In this document: positions 1 through 8,251 of the stretch, piece by piece
How positions within the stretch are numbered: position 1 is the stretch's first letter
Layout of the letters: every line of letters begins with the position of its first letter
Origin: an uncultured Dechloromonas sp.
Lineage (GTDB): Bacteria > Pseudomonadota > Gammaproteobacteria > Burkholderiales > Rhodocyclaceae
DNA length: 8,251 nucleotides
Assembly (NCBI GenBank): GCA_946477505.1
Contig: CAMKYP010000158.1
Location: 1-8,251, forward strand
Reading direction: 5' to 3'
Position numbers and translations under genes: made by a program
Notes under the pieces: model-generated
What the model saw: the letters and a program-made list of their open reading frames with translations, nothing else
What the model was told of the DNA's origin: nothing
Database searches by the model: none

Positions 1-164
1 CTGCTATTGCATCGCAAGGCCGCGCCGGCAACCTTGACGTGTATCAACGGTATGCAAGCGCGACACGTCGCGCAAATCGACAGCACCCGGAATCAGACCG
101 CCGGTCATCGCAACACGTGCGAGCTCGTTAACAGGGCTGGAACCATAAACGGTATACTTTTTCG
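1..164. other. Upstream region with no confident gene
   Basis: I see no recognisable gene here. The plus frame starting at base 1 is open from the window edge to a TGA at 166-168 and overlaps the next ATG as ATGA, as in coupled genes. However, its translation has no familiar motif and its third codon positions are clearly less G/C-biased than in the genes downstream. On the minus strand an ATG at 169-171 opens a 55-codon frame ending at 4-6. Its product starts MSSKKYTVYGSSPVNELARV. It has no Shine-Dalgarno sequence and no family I recognise. A near-perfect dyad at 58-73 (7-bp arms, 2-base centre) could be a protein-binding site or chance. The tail of an upstream gene, or a degraded remnant, cannot be excluded. 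Confidence 0.4.
128..158 (+). promoter_or_regulatory. Candidate sigma-70-type promoter for the ABC transporter gene
   Basis: TTAACA at 128-133 matches the -35 consensus TTGACA in five of six bases. TATACT at 153-158 matches the -10 consensus TATAAT in five of six. The 19-base spacer is longer than the preferred 17, so strength is uncertain. A start about seven bases after the -10 box would fall at or next to the ATG at 165. There is no purine-rich ribosome binding site before that ATG, so the message may be leaderless or nearly so. This rests on motif reading only. Confidence 0.4.
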
Positions 165-2459
<2,295 letters not shown>

Positions 2460-2462
2460 GCC

Positions 2463-2933
2463 ATGGCCAACGTCAATTTCCAACTGCACTGCGACAATTT
2501 CGGCCGCCTGGTCCTCACCGATGCCCACGGCATCCGCCACGAGGGCGTCACCCCGGTGCGCGCCTTCCCCATCGCGGCGCCCGACGAAGGCCTGTCGCTG
2601 ATCAATTTCGAAGGCCACGAGGTCGGCTGGGTCGACGATGTCGCTGACCTGCCGCCGGGCATGCGCGAGATCGTCGAAGCCGACCTGCGCAGCCGCGAGT
2701 TCGTGCCGGAGATTGAGCGCATCCTCGATGTCTCGGGTTTCGCCTGTCCCAGTACCTGGCAGGTGCAGACCAATCGCGGCCAAGCCGAACTGGTTCTCAA
2801 GGGCGAGGAAGACATCCGCCGCCTGTCGCAGACGCGCCTGCTGATCGCCGACGCCAACGGCATCCAGTTCCTGGTCCGCGACCTGACGACGCTCGACAAG
2901 CACAGCCGCAAGCTGCTCGACCGTTTCCTGTAA
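2463..2933 (+). CDS. DUF1854 family protein, cyanophycin-associated
   Basis: This 156-residue, probably soluble protein has no signal peptide or membrane segment. I assign it to DUF1854, a family of unknown biochemical function found beside cyanophycin genes and this type of ABC transporter. Visible features are an N-terminal beta-rich stretch (DNFGRLVLTDAHG, 11-23), a P-V-R-A-F-P segment at 31-36, GHEVGWVDDVADLP at 51-64, a charged helical part (67-90) and a C-terminal half rich in beta strands (W99 to about 140) ending LLDRFL. Cysteines at 10 and 95 do not form an obvious metal site. Its ATG lies 3 bases after the transporter stop, with GGA about ten bases upstream inside the transporter's last codons, so the two genes are almost certainly co-transcribed and probably translationally coupled. 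An accessory subunit or regulator of the transporter is a reasonable inference, but nothing in the sequence shows an activity. Confidence 0.85.
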   Translation: MANVNFQLHCDNFGRLVLTDAHGIRHEGVTPVRAFPIAAPDEGLSLINFEGHEVGWVDDVADLPPGMREIVEADLRSREFVPEIERILDVSGFACPSTWQVQTNRGQAELVLKGEEDIRRLSQTRLLIADANGIQFLVRDLTTLDKHSRKLLDRFL

Positions 2934-3052
2934 CCGCCTGTGCAGATATGTGACAAATTTGCACAGCGGTCAGCCGCAAACGGCGTGAAAGCGTTAATAA
3001 TGTCGTAATAACCTCGTGATCATTGCCGGGCCTACCGGCCAAAGCAGAACAC
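2934..3052 (+). promoter_or_regulatory. Possible internal promoter/operator region before the synthetase pair
   Basis: This 119-base gap is richer in A+T than the genes around it. An inverted repeat, CTGTGCA at 2938-2944 and TGCACAG at 2960-2966, flanks a 15-base centre, and CCG/CGG outside the arms extends it with one bulged base. It lacks a T-run, so it looks more like an operator or a weak hairpin than a terminator. Further on, 2991-3012 carries A+T-rich TTAATAAT and GTAATAAC, plausible -10 material, but I find no good -35 box at the right spacing. A short GC hairpin (3025-3029 with 3035-3039) sits 13 bases before the ATG. The synthetases may therefore have their own promoter in addition to read-through from the transporter genes. 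Confidence 0.35.
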
Positions 3053-5299
3053 ATGAAAAAAAGACAAGACATCGTTTTCAAGGACTCGATCTCGCTCAAG
3101 GGGCCGAGCATCTGGACCTACCCGCCATGCATCGAGACCTGGATCGACATCGGCGAACTCGAGGATTTTCCCTCCGACAAGATTCCCGGCCTCTACGAGC
3201 GCCTCGAATCCTGGCTGCCCGGGCTGATCGAACACCGCTGCAACTACGACGAGCGCGGCGGTTTCCTGCGCCGTCTCAAGGAAGGAACCTGGGCCGGCCA
3301 CATCCTCGAGCACATCGTCCTCGAACTGATGACTGTCGCCGGCCTGCCCGACGGTTTCGGCCGCACCCGCGAGACAACGACGCGCGGCGTCTACAAGCTG
3401 GTGGTCAGCAATTTCCATGAGGAATGCACCCGTCTGGCGCTCGACATCGGCCGCGAACTGCTGCTCGCCGCCATCCACGACGACCCGTTCGATCTTGCCG
3501 AAGCCGTCAAGCCCTTGCGCCGCAAGGTCGATCGCAAATACCTCGGTCCCTCCACCGCCGCCATCGTCAATGCCGCCGAAGCACGCAAGATTCCGCACAT
3601 CCGTCTGCTCGACGACGGCAACCTCGTCCAGCTCGGCTACGGCGCAGCGATGCGCCGCATCTGGACGGCCGAAACCGACCAGACGAGCGCCATCGCGGAA
3701 ACCATTTCGCGCGACAAGGACCTGACCAAGGAACTGATTTCCTCGGTCGGCGTGCCGGTTCCCGAAGGCCGCGAGGTCGACGATGCCGACGATGCCGTCG
3801 ATGCCGCCGAGGACATCGGCTACCCGGTCGTCGTCAAGCCGACCGACGGTAACCACGGACGCGGCGTGTTCATCGACCTGACCAGCGCCGACGATGTCCG
3901 CAAGGCTTACGCCATCGCTGTCGAGGAAGGCTCCGGCGTGCTCGTCGAGCGTTCCATCCAGGGCATCGAGCACCGCCTGCTGGTGATCGGCGGCAAGCTG
4001 ATCGCCGCCAACCGCAGCGACCTGATCACGGTCACCGGCGACGGCAAGCAGACCGTCCAGGAACTGATCGACACGCAGATCAATACCGATCCGCGCCGAG
4101 GCGCCACCGAGTTGCACCCCCTGTCGATCATCCGCATCGACACCGCCGCGCAGATGGAGCTGGATCGCCAGAAGCTGACGGCAGACAGCGTTCCGGCCGC
4201 CGGCCGCGAGGTGCTGATCCAGCGCAACGCCAACCACGCCTTCGACTGTACTGACGAAGTCCACCCCGACACCGCCGCCATCGCCTCGCTGGCCGCCCGT
4301 GTCGTCGGCCTCGACATCGCCGGCATCGACCTCGTCTGCCAGGACGTATCCAAGCCGCTGGCCGCCCAGGGCGGCGCCATCGTCGAAGTGAACGCCGGCC
4401 CCAGCCTGCTCATGCACATCAAGCCCGGCGTCGGTAAACCACGCCCGGTCGGCCAGGCGATTGTCGACAACCTCTTCTCCGCCAGCCAGACCGGCCGCAT
4501 CCCGCTGGTCGGCGTCTCCGGCACGCACGGCAAGACCGCCGTCGCCAAGCTGGTCGCCCACCTGCTCTACCTGTCCGGCGCGCATACCGGCCTGGCCTGC
4601 AGCGACGGCTTGTTCCAGAACCGCCGCCAGGTGCAGAAGACCGATGCCGCCAACTGGTCGGCCGGCCGCCGCCTGTTGCTGAATCGCGCCATCGAAGCCG
4701 CCGTCATCGAGAACGGCCCGGAGGTCATCCTCGGCCAGGGCCTGCCCTATGACCGCTGCTCGGTGGGCGTCATCACCAACATCGCTTCCGACGACGAAGA
4801 CCTGTCGCGCTGGGACGTGCAACCCACCGGCGGCGAGTACTACACGACGCCGCGCTCCATCTACCGGACCCAGGTCGATGTCGTGCTGCCTTCCGGCTAC
4901 GCCGTCCTCAACGCCGCCGATCCGCTGGTCGCCGACTTCGCCGAACTGTGCGACGGCGAGGTCATCTTCTTCACCGCCGACCCGTCCTGCCTGAAGCTGG
5001 CCGAGCACTTCGCCGCCGGGAAGCGAGGCGTGACAGTCGCCGACGGGCGCATCATCCTGCGCACCGGTGCCGACGAAACCCGCATCTGCCGCCTCGGCGA
5101 CGTACCGCACATCGGCAAGGGCAAGAACCCGGAAGACATCGCCAATGTGCTGGCGGCCGTCGCCGCCGGCTGGGCCTTGGGCCTGACCCAGGAAGTCATC
5201 GCCACCGGCGTCAAGACCTACGGACTCGACCTGCCGGAACCGGAAGCCCTGCTGCCCATCCAGGCCAAGAAGCCGCTGCCGGCGGCCCTGAAGAAATAA
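3053..5299 (+). CDS. cphA': Cyanophycin synthetase paralogue with degenerate, truncated Mur-ligase domain
   Basis: The product has 748 residues; full-length cyanophycin synthetases have about 850-900. The N domain (1-160) keeps H83-x2-E86-H87 and E91, matching the reported hidden hydrolytic site that makes primers. The ATP-grasp domain (about 215-475) has K262, the glycine loop DGNHGRG 265-271 and metal ligands E445 and N447, so Asp addition or another carboxyl activation is plausible. The loop that reads LSTGG in the neighbour is five residues shorter here (HAFDCTD, 395-401). The Mur-like domain keeps its P-loop GTHGKT (490-495), but TARGG is replaced by NGPEV, the expected metal-binding His is E582 and the conserved Lys is Y604. 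The protein ends where the Mur C-terminal domain should begin. It probably cannot add Arg. Its outline recalls cyanobacterial CphA2, which polymerises Asp-Arg dipeptides, but orthology is not shown. ATG 3053 fits the conserved N-terminus; a TTG at 3023 would add ten residues and lacks a ribosome site. Confidence 0.9.
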   Translation: MKKRQDIVFKDSISLKGPSIWTYPPCIETWIDIGELEDFPSDKIPGLYERLESWLPGLIEHRCNYDERGGFLRRLKEGTWAGHILEHIVLELMTVAGLPDGFGRTRETTTRGVYKLVVSNFHEECTRLALDIGRELLLAAIHDDPFDLAEAVKPLRRKVDRKYLGPSTAAIVNAAEARKIPHIRLLDDGNLVQLGYGAAMRRIWTAETDQTSAIAETISRDKDLTKELISSVGVPVPEGREVDDADDAVDAAEDIGYPVVVKPTDGNHGRGVFIDLTSADDVRKAYAIAVEEGSGVLVERSIQGIEHRLLVIGGKLIAANRSDLITVTGDGKQTVQELIDTQINTDPRRGATELHPLSIIRIDTAAQMELDRQKLTADSVPAAGREVLIQRNANHAFDCTDEVHPDTAAIASLAARVVGLDIAGIDLVCQDVSKPLAAQGGAIVEVNAGPSLLMHIKPGVGKPRPVGQAIVDNLFSASQTGRIPLVGVSGTHGKTAVAKLVAHLLYLSGAHTGLACSDGLFQNRRQVQKTDAANWSAGRRLLLNRAIEAAVIENGPEVILGQGLPYDRCSVGVITNIASDDEDLSRWDVQPTGGEYYTTPRSIYRTQVDVVLPSGYAVLNAADPLVADFAELCDGEVIFFTADPSCLKLAEHFAAGKRGVTVADGRIILRTGADETRICRLGDVPHIGKGKNPEDIANVLAAVAAGWALGLTQEVIATGVKTYGLDLPEPEALLPIQAKKPLPAALKK

Positions 5300-5315
5300 C
5301 AAGGAACATCGCGTC

Positions 5316-7889
5316 ATGGACGTTTCCCGCATTCGTGCCCTGCGCGGCCCCAACCTGTGGAGCCGCCACACTGCCATCCAGGCCATCGCCAACTGCGAAG
5401 GCGCCGAAGTCGCCATCGCCGACCTGCCCGGCTTTGAAGTTCGCCTGCGCGAGCGCTTCCCGGAACTCGGCGACCTGATCCCCTCCGACCATCTCGACAC
5501 CGTATCGATGGCCCATGCCCTCGAATTCTGCGCGCTGGGCCTGCAGGCCCAGGCCGGTTGCCCGGTCACCTTCAGCCGGACGACGCAGACCGTAGACCAA
5601 GGCGTCTATCAAGTCGTCGTCGAGTATTCGGAAGAGGATGTCGGCCGCCTGGCGTTTGAATACGCTGAAAAGCTCTGCCTGGCCGCGCTCAACGACACCC
5701 CTTTCGATCTCGATGGTGCGCTGAAGGAACTGCGCGATCTCGACGAGGACATCCGCCTCGGCCCGTCCACCGGCGCCATCGTCTCGGCTGCCGTCGCTCG
5801 CGGCATCCCCTTCCGCCGGCTGACGCAGGGCAGCCTCGTCCAGTTCGGCTGGGGCAGCAAGCAGAAGCGCATCCAGGCCGCCGAAACGAGCTTCACCAGC
5901 GCCATCGCCGAATCGATCGCCCAGGACAAGGAACTGACCAAGAACCTGCTGCACGCCTCCGGCGTCGCCGTCCCCTACGGGCGCCCGGTCGAGGACGAAG
6001 ACGATGCCTGGGCAGCTGCCCAGGAGGTCGGCCTGCCGGTGGTCGTCAAGCCGCAGGACGGCAACCAGGGCAAGGGCATCTCGGTCAACCTGACCAGCGA
6101 GGAACAGGTACGCAAGGCTTACCGCGTCGCCATCGAGTTCCGCGACGACATCATGGTCGAAAAATACCTGCCGGGCCACGACTGGCGCCTGCTGGTCATC
6201 GGCGACAAGCTGATCGCCGCCGCCCGGCGCGATCCGCCGCTGGTCATCGGCGACGGTAAGCACACCGTTCGCGAACTGGTCGATATCGTGAATAGCGATC
6301 CGCGCCGCTCGGACGGCCACGCCACGTCGCTGACCAAGATCCGCTTCGACGAAATCGCCATCGCCCGCCTGGCCGAGCAGGGTTATACCGCCGAGACCAT
6401 TCCGCAACGCGGTGCCCGCGTCATCCTGCGCAACAACGCCAACCTCTCCACCGGTGGCACGGCCACCGATGTCACCGACGACGTGCATCCCGACCTCGCC
6501 GCCGCAGCCGTCGCGGCAGCGCAGACCGTCGGCCTCGACATCGCCGGCATCGATGTCGTCTGCGACACCATCCTCAAGCCGCTGGAAGACCAGGGCGGCG
6601 GCATCGTCGAAGTCAACGCCGCCCCCGGCCTGCGCATGCACCTCGACCCGTCCTTCGGCAAGGGACGCGATGTCGGCAAGGCCATCGTCAACATGATGTT
6701 TCCGAACGGTGAAAATGCCCGCATTCCCATCGTCGCCATCGCCGGCACCAACGGCAAGACGACGACCAGCCGCCTGATCGGCCGCATCTTCGAAGCCAAC
6801 GGCCAGCGCGTCGGCATGACCAGCACCGACGGGGTCTACATCGAGGGCCGGCAGATCGACAACGGCGACTGCTCCGGCCCGCGCAGTGCCCGCAACGTGC
6901 TGATGCATCCGGACGTCGACGCCGCGGTGTTCGAAACGGCGCGTGGCGGCGTGCTACGCGAAGGCCTCGGCTTCGACATGTGCGATGTCGCCGTGGTCAC
7001 CAACATCGGCATCGGCGACCACCTTGGCCTCAACTACATCACCACGGTGGATGAGCTGGCCGTGGTCAAGCGCGTCATCGTCGAAAACGTGGCACCGCAC
7101 GGCATGGCTGTCCTCAATGCAGCCGACCCGCAGGTCGCCCGGATGGCCGCCCATTGCCCGGGCAATATCATCTTCTTTGCCCGCGACAAGGCCAACCCGG
7201 TACTCGCCACCCATCGCGCCCAGAACAAGCGCGTCGTTTACGCCAACGACGAGGGCATCGTCTGCCAGGAAGGCCGCAAGAGTTATCGCATTCCGTTCTC
7301 CGCCATTCCGCTGACCCGCAACGGCAGCATCGGCTTTCAGGTCGAGAATGCCATGGCGGCCACGGCAACCGGCTGGGCGCTGGGCCTCGACTGGGCGGTG
7401 ATCGAAAAGGCGCTGGCCGGCTTCGTCAGCGATGCCGCCACTGCGCCGGGGCGCTTCAATGTGTTCGATTACAAGGGAGCCACCCTGATCGCCGACTACG
7501 GACACAACCCGGATGCCATGCAGGCCCTGGTTCAGGCCGTCGAAGGCATGCCGGCCGTACGTCGTTCGGTGGTGATCAGCGGCGCCGGCGACCGGCGCGA
7601 CGAGGACATCCGTCAGCAGACCGAGATTCTCGGCAATGCCTTCGATGATGCCATTCTTTATCAGGATGCCTGCCAGCGCGGCCGCGAGGACGGCGAGGTC
7701 ATCGCCCTGTTGCGCGACGGCCTGAAGGGGGCCAAACGCACCAAACGCATCGACGAAATCAACGGGGAGTTCAATGCCATCGATCTGGCGCTGGAACGCC
7801 TGCAGCCGGGTGACCTCTGTCTGATCCTGATCGATCAGGTCGAGGAAGCACTGGCCCACATCACCCGGCGCATCGCCGAGACGCTCTGA
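5316..7889 (+). CDS. cphA: Cyanophycin synthetase
   Basis: This 857-residue cytosolic enzyme builds cyanophycin from Asp and Arg with ATP. The N domain (1-160) opens with the family-typical LRGPNLWS (9-16). The ATP-grasp domain (about 200-462) has K245, DGNQGKG 248-254, the LSTGG loop 377-381 and metal ligands E432 and N434. It should activate the backbone carboxylate and add Asp. The Mur-ligase-like domain has P-loop GTNGKTT 477-483, ETARGG 540-545, N563 with D568-H569, and K585. Its C-terminal part carries PGRFNVF 711-717, DYGHNPDA 727-734 and GDRRDED 758-764. It should join Arg to the Asp side chain. In the N domain the hydrolytic motif is broken: H67-x2-E70 is followed by F71 instead of His, with G75 instead of Glu, and the segment before it is shortened. 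The start has AAGGA (5301-5305) ten bases upstream, and the previous stop is 16 bases away, so the two synthetases are one operon. The upstream copy retains the missing motif. Confidence 0.95.
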   Translation: MDVSRIRALRGPNLWSRHTAIQAIANCEGAEVAIADLPGFEVRLRERFPELGDLIPSDHLDTVSMAHALEFCALGLQAQAGCPVTFSRTTQTVDQGVYQVVVEYSEEDVGRLAFEYAEKLCLAALNDTPFDLDGALKELRDLDEDIRLGPSTGAIVSAAVARGIPFRRLTQGSLVQFGWGSKQKRIQAAETSFTSAIAESIAQDKELTKNLLHASGVAVPYGRPVEDEDDAWAAAQEVGLPVVVKPQDGNQGKGISVNLTSEEQVRKAYRVAIEFRDDIMVEKYLPGHDWRLLVIGDKLIAAARRDPPLVIGDGKHTVRELVDIVNSDPRRSDGHATSLTKIRFDEIAIARLAEQGYTAETIPQRGARVILRNNANLSTGGTATDVTDDVHPDLAAAAVAAAQTVGLDIAGIDVVCDTILKPLEDQGGGIVEVNAAPGLRMHLDPSFGKGRDVGKAIVNMMFPNGENARIPIVAIAGTNGKTTTSRLIGRIFEANGQRVGMTSTDGVYIEGRQIDNGDCSGPRSARNVLMHPDVDAAVFETARGGVLREGLGFDMCDVAVVTNIGIGDHLGLNYITTVDELAVVKRVIVENVAPHGMAVLNAADPQVARMAAHCPGNIIFFARDKANPVLATHRAQNKRVVYANDEGIVCQEGRKSYRIPFSAIPLTRNGSIGFQVENAMAATATGWALGLDWAVIEKALAGFVSDAATAPGRFNVFDYKGATLIADYGHNPDAMQALVQAVEGMPAVRRSVVISGAGDRRDEDIRQQTEILGNAFDDAILYQDACQRGREDGEVIALLRDGLKGAKRTKRIDEINGEFNAIDLALERLQPGDLCLILIDQVEEALAHITRRIAETL

Positions 7890-7898
7890 CGCTTCACT

Positions 7899-7942
7899 CC
7901 CGAAGACAAAAGCCCGGCTGCTGCCGGGCTTTTGTCTTCGGG
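7899..7942. terminator. Bidirectional intrinsic terminator between convergent genes
   Basis: Arms at 7899-7918 and 7923-7942 are perfect 20-base reverse complements around the 4-base loop TGCT. The inner part is a GC-rich stem (GCCCGGC/GCCGGGC) flanked by AAAA on the left and TTTT on the right, so RNA from either strand forms a hairpin followed by a short U-run. It lies 9 bases after the cphA stop and 37 bases beyond the IF-1 stop on the other strand, which fits termination of both convergent transcripts. Confidence 0.9.
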
Positions 7943-7979
7943 CCTGGCGTTGCGTTTTGCCGCCTTTCCCAAAATCGTG

Positions 7980-8237
7980 TCAGGTCCGCCTGACCCGGGG
8001 TGCCTGGGGCATGCGCCCTTCGATGTGGCGGAAGGTGATGCGCCCCTTGCTCAAATCGTAGGGTGACAGCTCAAGCGTCACCTTGTCGCCGGCCAGGATG
8101 CGGATGTGATGTTTACGCATCTTGCCTGCCGTGTAGGCAACCAGCGTGTGACCATTTTCCAGCGTGACGAGAAAGCGGGAGTCGGGCATGACGTCCGAAA
8201 CGACGCCTTGCATCTCAAGCAACTCTTCTTTGGCCAT
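7980..8237 (-). CDS. infA: Translation initiation factor IF-1
   Basis: The product is an 85-residue S1-type OB-fold protein that binds the ribosomal A site during initiation, together with IF-2 and IF-3. Diagnostic stretches are GVVSDVMPDSRFLVTLENGH (11-30), GKMRKHHIRILAGD (38-51) and SPYDLSKGRITFRH (58-71). The start at 8235-8237 gives the canonical MAKEEL opening and has an ideal GGAGG (8243-8247) five bases upstream. An ATG at 8247-8249 overlaps that ribosome site and would add four atypical residues. Classic IF-1 is about 72 residues; this one has a short basic tail (MPQAPRVRRT, 76-85). Several betaproteobacteria carry a second, longer IF-1 away from the ribosomal-protein operon, and this copy, beside cyanophycin genes, may be that paralogue. 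It is convergent with cphA and probably functionally unrelated. Its promoter lies outside the window. Confidence 0.96.
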   Translation of the reverse strand: MAKEELLEMQGVVSDVMPDSRFLVTLENGHTLVAYTAGKMRKHHIRILAGDKVTLELSPYDLSKGRITFRHIEGRMPQAPRVRRT

Positions 8238-8242
8238 GGCGG

Positions 8243-8247
8243 CCTCC
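8243..8247 (-). promoter_or_regulatory. Ribosome binding site of infA
   Basis: GGAGG on the minus strand lies five bases before the ATG at 8235-8237. It decides the start in favour of MAKEEL, because the upstream ATG at 8247-8249 overlaps this site and has no room for its own ribosome site within the visible sequence. Confidence 0.85.
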
Positions 8248-8251
8248 ATTC

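Noticed and set aside
114..132. Run of short palindromes (CACGTG, CGAGCTCG, GTTAAC)
   Set aside because: These are short self-complementary words expected by chance; there is no longer symmetry and no known site.
2949..2965. CRP-like (TGTGA...CACA) or sigma-54-type site in the 2934-3052 gap
   Set aside because: The CRP-like halves are one base out of the standard spacing, and no GG-N10-GC pair is present at the right spacing for sigma-54.
3023..3052. TTG start ten codons upstream of the first synthetase ATG
   Set aside because: No ribosome site, an uncharacteristic leader, and the conserved N-terminus is reached with the ATG at 3053.
5297..5315. A frameshift or premature stop as the cause of the missing Mur C-terminal domain
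   Set aside because: The next gene starts 16 bases later and is intact, so no remnant of the missing domain follows. Motifs inside the remaining Mur part are also changed, indicating long-standing divergence.
3032..5569. 845-codon minus-strand open frame opposite the first synthetase
   Set aside because: Same explanation: composition-driven antisense frame, no recognisable domains, no ribosome site, and the plus-strand protein is a clear family member.
5211..6908. 565-codon minus-strand open frame opposite the second synthetase
   Set aside because: Composition-driven antisense frame over a well-supported cphA gene.
8247..8249. Upstream ATG for infA
   Set aside because: It overlaps the GGAGG that serves the ATG at 8235-8237 and adds residues not typical of IF-1.

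Overview
The window is G+C-rich, with a strong C/G preference at third codon positions. It looks like a chromosomal segment of a betaproteobacterium. The translation initiation factor IF-1 at the right end reads like a betaproteobacterial IF-1, and the gene order ABC transporter, DUF1854 protein, and two tandem cyanophycin synthetases is an arrangement I associate with that class. Rhodocyclales (Dechloromonas or Azonexus relatives) is my best guess, by inference only.

Layout, left to right. Positions 1-164 hold no confident gene, but there is a promoter-like pair just before the first gene. Four plus-strand genes follow. The first (165-2459) is a fused ABC exporter half-transporter with an unusual cytosolic N-terminus: a PH-like region followed by a zinc ribbon. 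The second (2463-2933), 3 bases later, is a small DUF1854 protein. After a 119-base A+T-richer gap come two cyanophycin synthetase paralogues, 3053-5299 and 5316-7889, separated by 16 bases. A perfect 20-bp hairpin (7899-7942) closes the cluster. It also serves the convergent minus-strand IF-1 gene (7980-8237), so it is probably a bidirectional terminator.

How the genes work together. Cyanophycin is a storage polymer with a poly-aspartate backbone and arginine on each side chain. Its synthetase combines an N-terminal domain, an ATP-grasp domain that adds Asp, and a Mur-ligase-like domain that adds Arg. The N domain of some enzymes has a hidden hydrolytic site that makes primers. The downstream copy (857 aa) has complete ATP-grasp and Mur-ligase domains, but the HxxEH-type motif of its N domain is broken. 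The upstream copy (748 aa) keeps HxxEH but has lost key Mur-ligase residues, the whole Mur C-terminal domain and the STGG loop of the ATP-grasp domain. The pair therefore looks reciprocally degenerate, which suggests divided labour or a hetero-complex. The ABC transporter and DUF1854 protein probably belong to the same pathway, but their substrate and role are not evident from sequence. No cyanophycinase or isoaspartyl dipeptidase gene lies in the window.
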